Assembly (NCBI GenBank): GCA_029339195.1
Contig: JAPTJF010000272.1
Coordinates: 1-64,000 of the forward strand
Direction: 5' to 3'
DNA: 64,000 bases
Origin: Micractinium sp. NFX-FRZ
Taxonomy: Eukaryota; Chlorophyta; Trebouxiophyceae; Chlorellales; Chlorellaceae
The notes beneath the pieces were generated by a model. It saw nothing but the letters and a program-made list of their open reading frames with translations, was not told the DNA's origin and searched no databases. This document shows, piece by piece, positions 23,601-32,834 of this stretch (the first letter of the stretch is position 1; each line of letters opens with the position of its first letter). The position numbers and the translations under genes are program-made.

Positions 23601-26600
23601 CAAGTGCCTTTCCCCTTCCGGCAGCACAAAGCCGGCACTTCCCCTGAGCTCCGGCTGCGGGGCGCAGCTGATGGGTACCCAACAGTTGACATGCGACCGC
23701 TAGGCACTGACGGCAAGCTGAACTCCTCTTCCTGGGGGCACCTGTGGCCGGAAGTAAGTAAAGAAGCGTTCTGTTTGTGATGTGCCTTGTGAGTATAAAG
23801 CAGCTAGCTGCTTGCTGCAACAGCCCTGGCGCCCGGGCTTTGTGAGGGCCCAATTGTTCGGACGGTCACATTCCCTGAGAGCTCGTGCAGTCGCTGCTGT
23901 CCGTGACGCCTTACCTTGAACGTTATGTGCTCCTTGCAGGCGCTCTACGACCTCGGAGGTCCCCGCGCTCTCAGGCAAGGCAGGAGGAAGACGTTGTCCA
24001 TGCTGCACTGCTGGTGCCACAGTTGGATGTCTTTCAACCCAGAAAGTACTGACGCTCCCACCACGTCACTAAGCTTGGCGTTACCTGGCCATGTTTGCAG
24101 GTTCTGGGCTGAGTCTGGGTGCCATAGTCGACGCATCCACTTCACGTGAGTCCAATCTGGCTGCCAATCTTGTTGAATGAGAACCCACCAAAAGTTACCA
24201 CATGCCTGGTTATGTGATATGAATGAGAGCAAGTTGACTGCCAAACTGCCCCACATGGCGATGCGACAGATCTGGAACAGGAAGCGTGCTTTGTTTAACC
24301 ATATGCCTGCAGGACTGGCTATGACGAGCTTTGGTACTACACTTCCGGAGACGCACGCTTCTCCGGCAGCCTCGACTACAACCCTCCGTCCTGGTACTCG
24401 CTCGCCCCAGACCACACGGGTGAGTGCTCCGATGCAAACAGAGTGCACACCGCAGTGCATGCCAGCACTTAGAAGCAGTTCAAAAGGGTGCTCCGAATAG
24501 AGAGGTGCTTGCGCCCCGCACTGCACACCGGCACATGGGATGTGCTTCACTGCACTACTCTGCATGTGTTGGCTTTGCCCTCTCGACACGCATGCCGCCG
24601 TTTTCACCCCCCACAGCTGCAGCCACAATTCCCGTGGCCTCTTATGATTCCCTCATTTGGGCCGACCGGACGACCGCCCTCACCGACCATCCTTTCTAGT
24701 ACGCAACGATGTTGCTTTCGAAATCTGCCATCTGCTAGCATGCCATGATTCGATTGACGGAAGCTGGCCCTGTTAACGTTTCATTCTCTGCGCTGGATGT
24801 ACCGCCTTGCAAATGCCAGTTCTTCACGCCATCTTCAAGGGGCTGTTTGTGCCGAAAATTCCACTGCTTTGATTGCTCTGCCGTGGAAGCTTGCTTTTGC
24901 GAGTGGTTTGACAAGCTGGCCAGGCCTCGCCATGCAGACGCTGACATGGCAATGCTTCTTGTTGCTATGGCAAACAGGGAACTTGCTATGCTTGCCTTGT
25001 CATCGTCACTGCCACCAGACATGGATGCTTCCTCCACCGAAACATTCTTGCAGCAAGGGTGGCACAGCCCACTGGAATATTCGTTTCACAGATCGAGCAA
25101 ACAACCAGCGCTGGGAGGTGGACGACTACCACGCCGCACCCGGCACAGGCTCTACTTGTGACACCCACCACAGGTAGTGCACGTGGGGCAGGCTACCCGC
25201 AGGTGCTGAACACGCCATCATCAGTGATTATGAACTAAGGTTTTTTTAATGCACCCTCACTACCTCCTCCACACAGGGTGTGGATCAGCTCCACCTCCTG
25301 TTCGCCACCCAACTCAGTGGTGAGCCGAATCGGCCCACTGCCAGGATTGCCTGCCCACCTCGCTGCCTGCCCTTGAATAAAATCAAGCCTCGCCGCTCAC
25401 TGCGGTACCTGCTGCAGGTCACCACGGTTGCAGGGGGCGGCACCGGCGGTGATGGCTCCGCTGTTCTGTCTGCAGAGCTACAACCTCCCAGCGGCCTGGC
25501 ATACGACCAATCAGGAAACCTGCTCATTGCCACGCCCGAGTCGAACAGCATTCGCCTCCTAGAGGCTGTCAGCGGACTCCTCTTCACCCTGTCTGTGGGC
25601 GACTTCAAGCTCAACTACCCACTGAACGTGGTGGTCAATTATAACAATGACGTCTTCATAATGGATACCAACAACCACCGTATCCTCCGAAGGACCTCGT
25701 TTGGCAGTGTGTCCGTTGTAGCCGGCGCTGCACCAGGGTTTGCCGACGGGTTGGGCACTGATGCCAGGCTGCGCTACCCCGGCGACGCGGTGGCAGTGGG
25801 CGATGGCCTGTTGGTGGCAGATATTGTAAACCACGCGATTCGCAGGCTGGACTTTGTTTCTCCCTGGGATGATGCCACGGTGAGTCGAGTCTGGGCACCT
25901 GGTGTGCTTGGCTAACAGCTACGATGTTGGGAAATTCCTTTGCGAAGGGGGCGAGCAGCACAGGGTCAGCCTGCCAGCCTGTCAGCCGGCTGGTGGCACT
26001 TCACAACAATGGATGACAGCTTGCATGATTTGATTGGGCTATACGTTCTGGCCTCCCTCCGTCTCAACTGCGCAGGTGACCACCTTGGCCGGGAATGGAG
26101 TGTTGGGCTTTGCTGATGGTGCCTTCAATGTCGCACGCTTCAATGCACCTCGTGGCATTGCAAGGGACCCTGTCACCGGCGCTGTGTATGTGGCAGGTGA
26201 GGGTGAAGCCCAATCCCACACAGCCATCATGTGAAGGGAGGGGCAACTGCCCAATGATGGACACTGTTTGCCTCCCTGGACCCCCAGTGGCTTGCACCGT
26301 AACTGCATTTCAATTGCTATCGTGCTCCCACAGACTGCAATAACCACCGCATCCGCCGACTGGACCTAACCAATCAGGTGGTCACCACAGTGGCAGGCAC
26401 CGGCACTGAAGGCTACAGCGGTGACGGCGGACTTGCACGTTACGCAACCCTGCGCTTCCCCAACCGCGTGGCGGTGGACTGCCTAGGCAACCTGTGGATT
26501 TCTGATGCCAAGTAAGGACGGGGCCTGTTGTTTGCAGTCGTGCTCGGGCTTGAGTTGCAGCCTGGCATCATTATTATGCACACTTGAGGCAAAGCTTCTG

Positions 26601-29600
26601 ACTCGAAGTAGGGCGCTGTGTTTGTGCGGAGGGTGCGGCAACTCGGGCCAGGCGTCATGAGAGTTGGCTGGCACGTTGTCACACGTCCCGAACCGTGCCC
26701 GCCGTGTGATGCAGCAACCACGCCATCAGGAGGGTGGACTATAGGACACAAGTCATCACCACCTACGTTGGCACTGGCACTGCTGGCAACGCCAGCGACG
26801 GTGGTTTGGCAGCGAGTACAACTGTCAACTTTGTTGCGTTTGAGACCGGGTTACTTCTCCGTGGGAGCAGCCTTCTATTTTCTGACAGCTCCAGTGGGCG
26901 GGTTCGAACGGTCACAAATGCAGTCCCAACCGCATGCCCAGCTGCTTGCTCCAGTAGGACAGAATACGATGTTGATATTGTATTCGGAGACCTGCCAGGG
27001 CAGCCCATCATGGCATTCAGCGCTGGTGAATGCTGCGCCCTTTGCACCGCCAATACAGACTGCAAAGCCTGGTGAGGACCACTGTGGGTGGGCTTAGTTT
27101 GGTCGGATCCACAATGCCAGGCTTTTGCCGAGTGCCCTCGATGTTGCACCACGCATGCACGCCGCAACTGAAACCCAAGCCCTGCACGTGTCGTGGGCTG
27201 GTTCTTATGCATTGTGCTTATGATTGACCTGTCGCTGCGTGACAGGATACAGTGTGTTCTTGCTGGTACATCCATGAGGTGCCCACATACCCAATTGCAC
27301 AGTGGTGGCCAGGCCTCTAAATGACGCTCCCTGGTAGCTAATTGTAGCTGACTAATACCGTTTGCTCGATTTCCGGTTGGCTTCCTCAACCCACGCCCTC
27401 AGGCTGCGCCCATCTTCTTCTTCAGCTCTCCACTTACCTGTTCCACAAGACGCCCCGCACATTTTCGTGCCCCACACGCTCTTGTTCCTTAGCCTGCATC
27501 CTGATGTTTGCTTGAATTGTGCTTGTTGCTTGCAGGGTGCACAAGCCTAGCAACTTGTGCTTCCTCAAGAAAGGTAATGGTTGGATCAGGACAGTCGTGC
27601 TCGGCCACGGCACAGTATCGGGGTACATGAACCCCTGCCCGTACTCAGACGGAAGCGTCATCAGGTGCTCCAACAGCGGCACCATCTGGAAAATTGAGGG
27701 CGGGCGCAAGCGATGGTACGGTGGGCAAGCATACGCGTCATCTGGCCGGCCATCACCAGACGACGATTCGGTTGAGGTGTGCACCAAAGCAGAGTTGTGC
27801 CCCTCGGGGGCCCATATGCCCGCTCAATGGTGAGTGCAGGGACAACGGGCTTGGGAGGCCAAGGCAAATTGATCGACTTGCGAAATTATTTCGCCCCGCG
27901 ACGTCTGGCCTGTGCTTACAGGCTGCATGCCACCCCACAGGCACCTGGCTCACGCAACCCAACATAACTATTGGCCGCTGCAGGGTGTCGCAGCAGTTCA
28001 TCCGGACAGCCACCACTGGCACCATTTCTTGCTCAGATGGAGGAACCATCGTTGGTTTTGGCGACATAAGTGAGGCTGGCCATGACCTGGCTTTGACGTG
28101 CTTGGGTTGTAGATGCGTGCAGCCACTAGCAGGGACGCGAGGCGCACAACTTTTACAGTATCCACCAGTGCATGATCCGGTCAGCTCCCTCCTCTCAACT
28201 CCACCCGCATCTCTGTGCAGATTTGGACCAGCTGGGCTGGGGCTGGTTACCAGAAGGTGGTGGTTTTTGGCCCTTCCAGCACTGCATCGGCAAGCGGTCA
28301 TGCCAGGTGTACGTGAACCCCGATTGGTGGTGGTCCGACAGCTACTGCAGGTCCTGCACAGCCTCAAACTGCTGGGATGAATGCAGGGTCGCCTCCGCCG
28401 TCAGGTGACGTTTGCATGGGTGCCGGTGCGCTTGGTTGCAGCAGCCTTGGTGGAACTGATGGTCCATGGGGTCATTTGCTCCGTCAGCAGTCACTAGCTG
28501 TGACTGTTACTCAGCTGCTGCTTCAAGGTGTTGGAGTTCATTTAATGCCGCAACTCCGGTAGATGCATTCTGGTGCAACCGCTTGAGATGCAAGCACCCC
28601 ATGCACGCCATATTCTCTGCAGATGTGAGTGGCGCGTGCCTGTGCCCGCGGTGGTGCACACCCCGCCTTCTTGCACCACCGCCTCCATCTACTTTGGGAT
28701 AGATTTTGCGGGCGGGGACATTATTGCTGTCAGCTCAGCAAACTATAATGACTGCTGTGCGCGCTGCGCTGAGCACCCAGAGTGTGCCCGCTGGTGAGTG
28801 TGGGTTGTGAACAAATCTGCTAGTAGGTACGGCCCTGCAGGTTGATGCTTTCTCCTTTTGGCATCACTCCCCGAGGGGCCATGCACGCATTATTTGTGAC
28901 TTGTGTTACGAACAGTGTATGCTGACCCTAATGTTGCTGTCGTCCACACCACGTCGCAGGACTTTTGGCCTCTTCAACAATTGCAACTTGAAACGTGCCA
29001 CTGGGTGGACAGAGACGGTGGTCTATGGTGCTGTGTCTGGCCACTATGGCTCAGCCCCCTCAGTCGTGGCAGCGGAGGGTTCAACGGCAGTTGCAGCCTG
29101 TTCAAGTGGCCAGGTCATCACATCTATATCTGCTAGTGTCAGCGCCAACAGGTGCGCACGTTGTTGCATGTGTGCTACCCGTCGCATGGTAGCATAGCTG
29201 CTCTGCCACTGTGGTGAAAGTGTTCTTTGCATGGCATACTTGCTGGTGGTTGCATCTGCCGTGGCTGCGCGGACACTAGAAAATACCATCTAGCTGTTGC
29301 GGCTACAGCCGCATCAATCAAGTCTGACTGCCCCCATAACATGTGGCAAGTTTGCACACCCTCCAAGCATGTCTCTTAATCACTCGAGCTATCCATCAAA
29401 TGTGCACCCTCCCCCCGCCCTCCCTTGACAGTATTGTCACCAACGCCTGCCTCAGCAAGCCCAATTGCTCAGTGGTGGCTGTCAACACCGTGTTTGGAGA
29501 CCCAGATCTGGGAGCAGCAAAGCGGCTGATGTTCAGCTACACGTGCACCCCCCTTTGCGGCGGTCAGGCGTGTACCGAGCTGGCCTATGTAAGCATGCAT

Positions 29601-31527
29601 ACCTGCGAAGGCACACAGTGCAGGGGCGCTGTTGTGTTGGCGGCGAGGATGTCGTCTTTTGGTAGACTTTGTTGTGTTGAAATATTGAGGGACGGGCACA
29701 GCAGGCAGCTATGCCGCCCCTCGTGCAGCATAACTGACCAGGGTGCACAGGCTTGTGCACAAGCCAACCCGGCCCTCCTCTGCAGCCACTCACGATTGGG
29801 CTGGTGCTGCCATGATGCTGCAGGGCAAGGACGCCAGGCTGTCAACCACTGCCCATGGGGGCATTGCGAGCCTTGCTGTGGACGGTAACATGACACGCAG
29901 CTGGGCAGCTGGAACTTGCGCCCAGGCGGCTGATGACGACAACAATCCCTGGTGAGCAAAAATGACTCTACGACATCCCAAATGCATTTATGCATCTGTT
30001 TTCAAGGAGAATGCTCGAACCCAAAGGTACCATAGGCCTCGAGGCTTCTGATACCTGGCAGCTCCCAGAAACCTTGCTCAGTTGCACCTGCCTTGCACTG
30101 CATCTGTGCTGCAGGTGGTATGTGGACCTCGGTGAGGCCTATGAGGTCAACGAGCTTACCATCATCAGCAGATGCGACTGCTGCTCAGGCACGTGTCAAG
30201 GGTGGGGGCAGGGCTCACAATGTGTGGGGATGGGGGGAAGCGGTGGATCCTTAGCCTGCTTGCCTGCCTGCCCGCATGCCTGTCCCCTTGTGTTGTATGC
30301 GCCCTCACGCTGCCTTGTCGCCATTGCAAGCCAGATCACTCCCCTGCATTCCTGCTGGCTTCCTCAACCCAGGACATTGTGCTGTATTGCCCTACTTCCT
30401 GCAGAGCGCCTCAGAAATATCGACATCCACGTCTCCTCCTCCCAACCTTTCTCTGACGGTGCCCTCTCTACAGACACCCGGTGCACCGCCTGGCAAGGCG
30501 CCTCCACTGTGAGCGCTGTGCCCATGCTGGGGGGCACCACATTCTCAGCTCGTGTTATGAAGCACCTGGAATGCGAAGTGGTCCTCCCACACCCGATGCC
30601 ACTTCAGCTGCTGCCCAACTCTGGCTCTCTCACCTTGCAGGACACATGCGCTCGTGACGGTGGCCGGTTGACGTTCAAGTGTGCTGCCTCGCTGGTTGGG
30701 CGCTACGTGTCGGTGCAGGTGGGAGGCAGGGGTGCTCTCTTGAGGGCTGGTAGGTGGGGTGCATCAGCGCACGGGAGACAGGGTCAGTTGTTTTGCTTGC
30801 GATCTTGCTTACGATGGGCGTTCTGCGCAGCTGAAGGGTGCTGAGTGTTATGCTTTGCTGCAGTGGTGGACACAGCTGCCTCTGGCACTGCTGGCCCCTC
30901 CTTTGTGCAGGCCAACCAAGCCGCGCTCACCCTGTGCGAGGTGCAAGTGTGGGGCAGGTGAGCGGCACAGATGATCCAGCCCCTCCTCCCGCTGTGCCTA
31001 TATGTGTGCATGGCACTGGCGCCAACGCCTATCAATCAATCTGTATGGTCGTACCTCTCAGCTCAGCACGCACTCTCTCACACCCCATGGATGTGTGGCC
31101 CCTCTGTAGGTCTTTTCCGCCGAAGTTCTATCTGCAAATGCCGTCCTTTAGTGGGAGGTGCATGCACCCCTTGGGTGGCACTGGGGATTCCAACGGAGTT
31201 GAACTGGTCATCCACGACAACTGCGTCCACCCTTTCTCACTGCGCCCCGATGGCGCGCTGCAATATGTGCCCACCGGCCTTTGTGTCCAGACGTTTCTTG
31301 GCATTGCGCCGAACGAGAACGAGGTTGCAGTGCTCTGGGACGAATGCAATGCAGTTGACAACCCTCAACTCATGTTCAGGCTACTGCCTGGCGGCCAGAT
31401 CCAGCACGTGAAGTCTGGCTGGTGCCTGCACACCCTGGGCGCAGGCAGTGGCAATAACACACCTATCGTGTTTTTTCCCTCCTGCTATGTGGCGTCGCAG
31501 ACAACCTTTGCAGTCATCCCAGCTTGA
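17667..31527 (+). CDS. Secreted mosaic protein: papain protease, PPSP linkers, SUEL/F-type/beta-trefoil lectin, NHL and PAN domains
   Basis: About 40 exons. ATG 17667 or in-frame ATG 17691 starts a signal peptide (MGMLMMAAAVTVLLMACGARS). Then follow a PPPKPP/PPSP tract broken by N's, an I29-like propeptide and a C1A protease (19518-20880). Next are a PPSP linker (20940-21080) and a first Trp/Cys-rich module (21080-22345), then a linker (22510-22820), SUEL lectin and a second module (22830-25173). NHL repeats (25418-26810), PAN/Apple (26965-27590), a GGTIW-IEGG-type domain (27600-27830), further SUEL-like and PAN segments (27983-29586), an F-type lectin (29785-30956) and a C-terminal beta-trefoil domain (31111-31527) complete it. 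It is predicted to be secreted to the cell wall or matrix; the lectin domains suggest glycan binding near a protease. Several introns use GC donors (21414, 22346, 23975, 30189). The minus-strand gene at 51871-64000 is a paralogue. Function as a whole is unknown. Confidence 0.82.
17864..18357. other. Assembly gap (494 N) inside the first PPSP tract
   Basis: The N run sits inside proline-rich coding repeats. The frame of the start codon before the gap and the PPSPSP frame after it differ by one position, so the true gap length cannot be 494 if the gene is intact. Tandem PPSP codons probably prevented assembly. Confidence 0.95.
18838..20885 (+). other. I29-like propeptide and papain-family (C1A) catalytic domain
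   Basis: Exons 18838-18876, 19017-19115, 19301-19347, 19518-19885, 20033-20265, 20488-20537, 20651-20709 and the start of 20831-21155. The propeptide reads DELLKDREFQALNAS, then NNTYWLTMNEF and NRSFEELEATYL, resembling the ERFNIN/GNFD region of cathepsin propeptides. A short PPSP spacer precedes FDWR. The oxyanion Gln and nucleophile are in HQGPCGSCWA, the conserved GCDGGH follows, the catalytic His is in TTNHAM and the Asn in IIRNSW. All four catalytic positions are present, so an active cysteine endopeptidase is predicted, activated by propeptide removal. Confidence 0.9.
20577..20615. repeat. Short tandem ACTATAGTAGTGTA repeat in an intron
   Basis: ACTATAGTAGTGTA occurs twice in tandem within the intron between the exons carrying the catalytic His and Asn of the protease. 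No function is inferred. Confidence 0.6.
21080..22345 (+). other. Trp/Cys-rich module, copy 1 of the plus-strand gene
   Basis: Exons 20831-21155 (end), 21294-21413, 21527-21561, 21657-21701, 21797-21901, 22020-22110 and 22242-22345 encode in order SLQRLDDGTCWAL, MPIGTDGSLSSASWGHVRPR, ALRELGQPRALR, FWSKSSCHGRTIHF, YTQLWYYVTGSTQF, VPRDNALTG and AYWSIPEDGGERWEVDDD. THHRIW at 22477 opens the next linker exon. The seven-exon layout is the same in each copy. I recognise no known family. Confidence 0.75.
22477..23446 (+). other. PPSP linker followed by SUEL-type galactose-binding lectin domain
   Basis: After THHRIW and ACPPAPPPP, a PPSP linker of about 100 residues leads to VTEGQTATASCGTC, a Cys-rich insert (TCWCCQRVRC), then CSGPSVISRIIDAYYG. 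After an intron (23098-23214) come RCVGFATCDVRATNDVFGDP and KRLRFSYAC. The C-x-G-x-x-x-C-x-V-x-A-x-N-x-x-FGDP end and the VI-x-x-I-x-x-A-x-YG start are the hallmark of SUEL/Gal_Lectin domains, so galactose or rhamnose binding is plausible. The same exon continues into the DGSCWAL start of the next module. Confidence 0.75.
23350..25173 (+). other. Trp/Cys-rich module, copy 2 of the plus-strand gene
   Basis: Exons 23215-23446 (end), 23625-23753, 23940-23974, 24101-24145, 24313-24419, 24617-24698 and 25054-25173 encode SLERTADGSCWALALSYLV, RPLGTDGKLNSSSWGHLWPE, ALYDLGGPRALR, FWAESGCHSRRIHFT, YDELWYYTSGDARFSGSL, IPVASYDSLIWADRT, then AHWNIRFTDRANNQRWEVDD and TCDTHHR. It leads directly into the NHL exons, as does the equivalent copy of the minus-strand paralogue. 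Confidence 0.8.
25277..26860 (+). other. NHL-repeat (beta-propeller) region
   Basis: Exons 25277-25320, 25418-25879, 26075-26196, 26334-26513 and the start of 26714-27073. Repeats read VTTVAGGGTGGDG...PPSGLAYDQSGNLLIA, DTNNHRILRR, VTTLAGNG...FNAPRGIARDP, NNHRIRRLDLTNQVVTTVAG, GYSGDGGLA...FPNRVAVDCLGNLW and NHAIRRVDYRTQVITTYVG. Such repeats fold as a beta propeller and usually bind proteins or polysaccharides. Confidence 0.9.
26960..27600 (+). other. PAN/Apple-like domain, first copy
   Basis: PIMAFSAGECCALCTANTDC and KAW end exon 26714-27073, and SNLCFLKKGNGW opens exon 27537-27830. The spaced CC-x-x-C-x5-C-x-AW and C-x-LK cysteines are typical of PAN/Apple adhesion domains. A GAA-type dispersed element sits in the intron between the halves. 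Confidence 0.7.
27376..27425 (-). repeat. Dispersed short element, copy in a mosaic-gene intron
   Basis: On the minus strand this reads GAAGAAGAAGATGGGCG, then GCCTGAGGGCGTGGGTTGA, then GGAAGCCAACCGG. It matches the element at 59148-59198 and the core of those at 7565 and 31655. Confidence 0.6.
27600..27830 (+). other. Unrecognised IW-IEGG domain
   Basis: GTVSGYMNPCPYSDGSVIRC, GTIWKIEGGRKRWY, QAYASSGRP and CTKAELCPSGAHMP form a compact Cys-containing segment after the PAN domain. The paralogue has the same segment at 51890-52180. It does not match a family I can name. Confidence 0.5.
27983..29586 (+). other. Diverged SUEL-like, second PAN/Apple and third SUEL lectin segments
   Basis: Exon 27983-28069 (TGTISCSDGGTIVGFGDI) and exon 28221-28405 (HCIGKRSCQVYVNPDWWW) look like a diverged SUEL domain. 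Exon 28622-28795 (YNDCCARCAEHPECARW) plus the start of 28960-29150 (FNNCNLKRATGW) is a second PAN domain. The rest of that exon (STAVAACSSGQVITSISA) and exon 29430-29586 (SKPNCSVVAVNTVFGDP, KRLMFSYTC) form another SUEL domain, which keeps the FGDP signature. Confidence 0.65.
29785..30956 (+). other. F-type lectin (fucolectin) domain
   Basis: Exons 29785-29950, 30113-30188, 30405-30509, 30642-30719 and about 30864-30956. GGIASLAVDGN, DDDNNPWWYVDLGEAYEV and TIISRCDCCSERLRNIDIHV are followed by GRYVSVQ and LTLCEVQVWG. R-C-D-C-C-S-E-R fits the F-type R-x-D-x4-R fucose motif with its vicinal cysteines. The His normally 27 residues before the first Arg appears to be Ala. The motif is split by an intron with a GC donor at 30189. 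Confidence 0.8.
31111..31527 (+). other. C-terminal beta-trefoil (ricin-B-like fold) lectin domain
   Basis: The last exon has repeated units: SGRCMHPLGGTGDSNG with HDNC, TGLCVQTF with LWDECNAVDNPQLMFRLLPG, and SGWCLHTLGAGSGNNTPIVF with FPSC. The C-x-x-P/T-L-G...N-x-x-x-V-x-x-C spacing is that of beta-trefoil carbohydrate-binding domains. It is only a binding domain; no toxin catalytic chain accompanies it. The stop is TGA at 31525-31527. Confidence 0.7.
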
Positions 31528-31654
31528 CACTGGCGCTTGAACTGAGGGTCTTAAAGTTAGGCAGTTCATCGCCACTCTGCCTTCTCTGGCTGTAGCATGC
31601 AATTGCGGTACTTGGTCCGTGAGGTAGCCAGCGCAGGGGGCCCGCCATGGGGGT

Positions 31655-31716
31655 CCACACCTCTGTTGGCTATTGTTAACCCACGCCCAAGGGCGTATGC
31701 TTTTGCTTCAAGTGTT
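31655..31716 (-). repeat. Dispersed short element, copy 3' of the mosaic gene
   Basis: On the minus strand it reads GCATACGCCCTTGGGCGTGG, then GTTAACAATAGCCAACAGAGGTGTGG, closely matching 7585-7633 including the CGCCC-TT-GGGCG inverted repeat. Confidence 0.65.
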
Positions 31717-31849
31717 TCCTCTCATCCCACGCACCATGCACCATCCCTGTTCAAATCAAAATAACATCCCTGACATTCGCATGCTCGTCTGCTGTTTCTA
31801 ACAACTTTGACAGACCGAAGGAGCTGGGATATCTGCCCTTCCCTTCCGC

Positions 31850-32060
31850 CAAGGTGCACGTGCCAGCCAGCTGGAGAGCTACAGGCTGTGCCACTGTTCT
31901 CTGTGGGCATGGAGATTTCGTGACTTGGCTGCTGCCGCATCCGCTGATCAGTCAAGCTCACAGGTGGCGGCGCAGGGGTGCAGCCTGTATGGATGGTCTG
32001 TGCATGCTGCGGGAGAGTGTGCATGCTGCGGGAGAGTGTGTACCGGGATCTCTGGATGTT
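31850..32060 (+). repeat. Partial third copy of the 4.6-7.0 kb repeat family
   Basis: GTGCCAGCCAGCTGGAGAGC, then AGGCTGTG-CACTGTTCT, CTTGGCTGCTGCCGCATC-GCTGA and AGCTCACAG-TG-CG follow the same order as in 6733-6870, with scattered differences. Confidence 0.65.
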
Positions 32061-32834
32061 GGCCACGCCGCTGCGGTGCTTGCGACGGCGACATACCTAC
32101 TTTTGTGTGCCTGAGGATGCACTGACACGGGTTCATTTCAGCAGCAACAAGGAGGTACTGTTGTTGCTGCCATTCATGCTTGGGTCTTACAGTGGTCAAA
32201 GGCCAACCGGCACAAGCAGAGGGGCGGGTGACGCCATTTTCATCGCATACGGGCGGAAAGAGGCTAGCGCTGGTGGCTCGCTAGAGACAGGAGCAGAGAT
32301 GCACCAGGAGAGGGGCAGTGTGTGCTGGTGAAGCACACGGTGCTGATTTAGAGCACGAGGGACAGGGGTGGAAGAAGACACACAACCAAGAAAACAAAGA
32401 AAGTGAAGTGCACGCACTCCCAGTGTGTCCAGCCACACAGGTGAAAATGGCGGCTGGAGCAGGCAGCGGGAAGTGGCAAGCGTGCCCGTCGAAGGGGACC
32501 ATGGTTAAAGGGGACCATGGACATCTGGCCTGTGTGGCTTCAAAGGGTTCAGGGGTGCAGGGAAGCGCTGCTAAAATACGCGCATCTGTGGTGCACTCGT
32601 ACTGCGGATGTGTGAGGGTTTATGGGGTGGGGACCAGTGCCGGCTGGCTTCCGGCTCGGCTGAGGCGCACAGCACGGGCAGGCAGCCCACGCTGTCTGCT
32701 CGATGTGATGTGAACAGCGACTGTGATGTGAACAGCGAGCTGGCTGGTGAGCACGTGCGTGACTACCGCCTCGGCTGTGCTGTGGCTGAGATGTTGGGGG
32801 GTTGACACACTTGGGAGTGCAGGCGGGACGCCGC

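Larger units (their letters stand above)
31528..32834. other. Convergent intergenic region with dispersed repeats
   Basis: No gene is supported here. It contains the minus-strand GAA element at 31655-31716, a repeat block at 31850-32060 related to 6730-6960, and a direct duplication of GCATGCTGCGGGAGAGTGT at 32005-32042. It separates the 3' ends of the mosaic gene and the GIP1-like gene. A TGTAA for the minus-strand gene occurs around 32187. Confidence 0.6.

Noticed and set aside
31111..31527. Plant ricin-type toxin
   Set aside because: Only a beta-trefoil binding domain is present at the end of a large matrix protein; there is no N-glycosidase chain.
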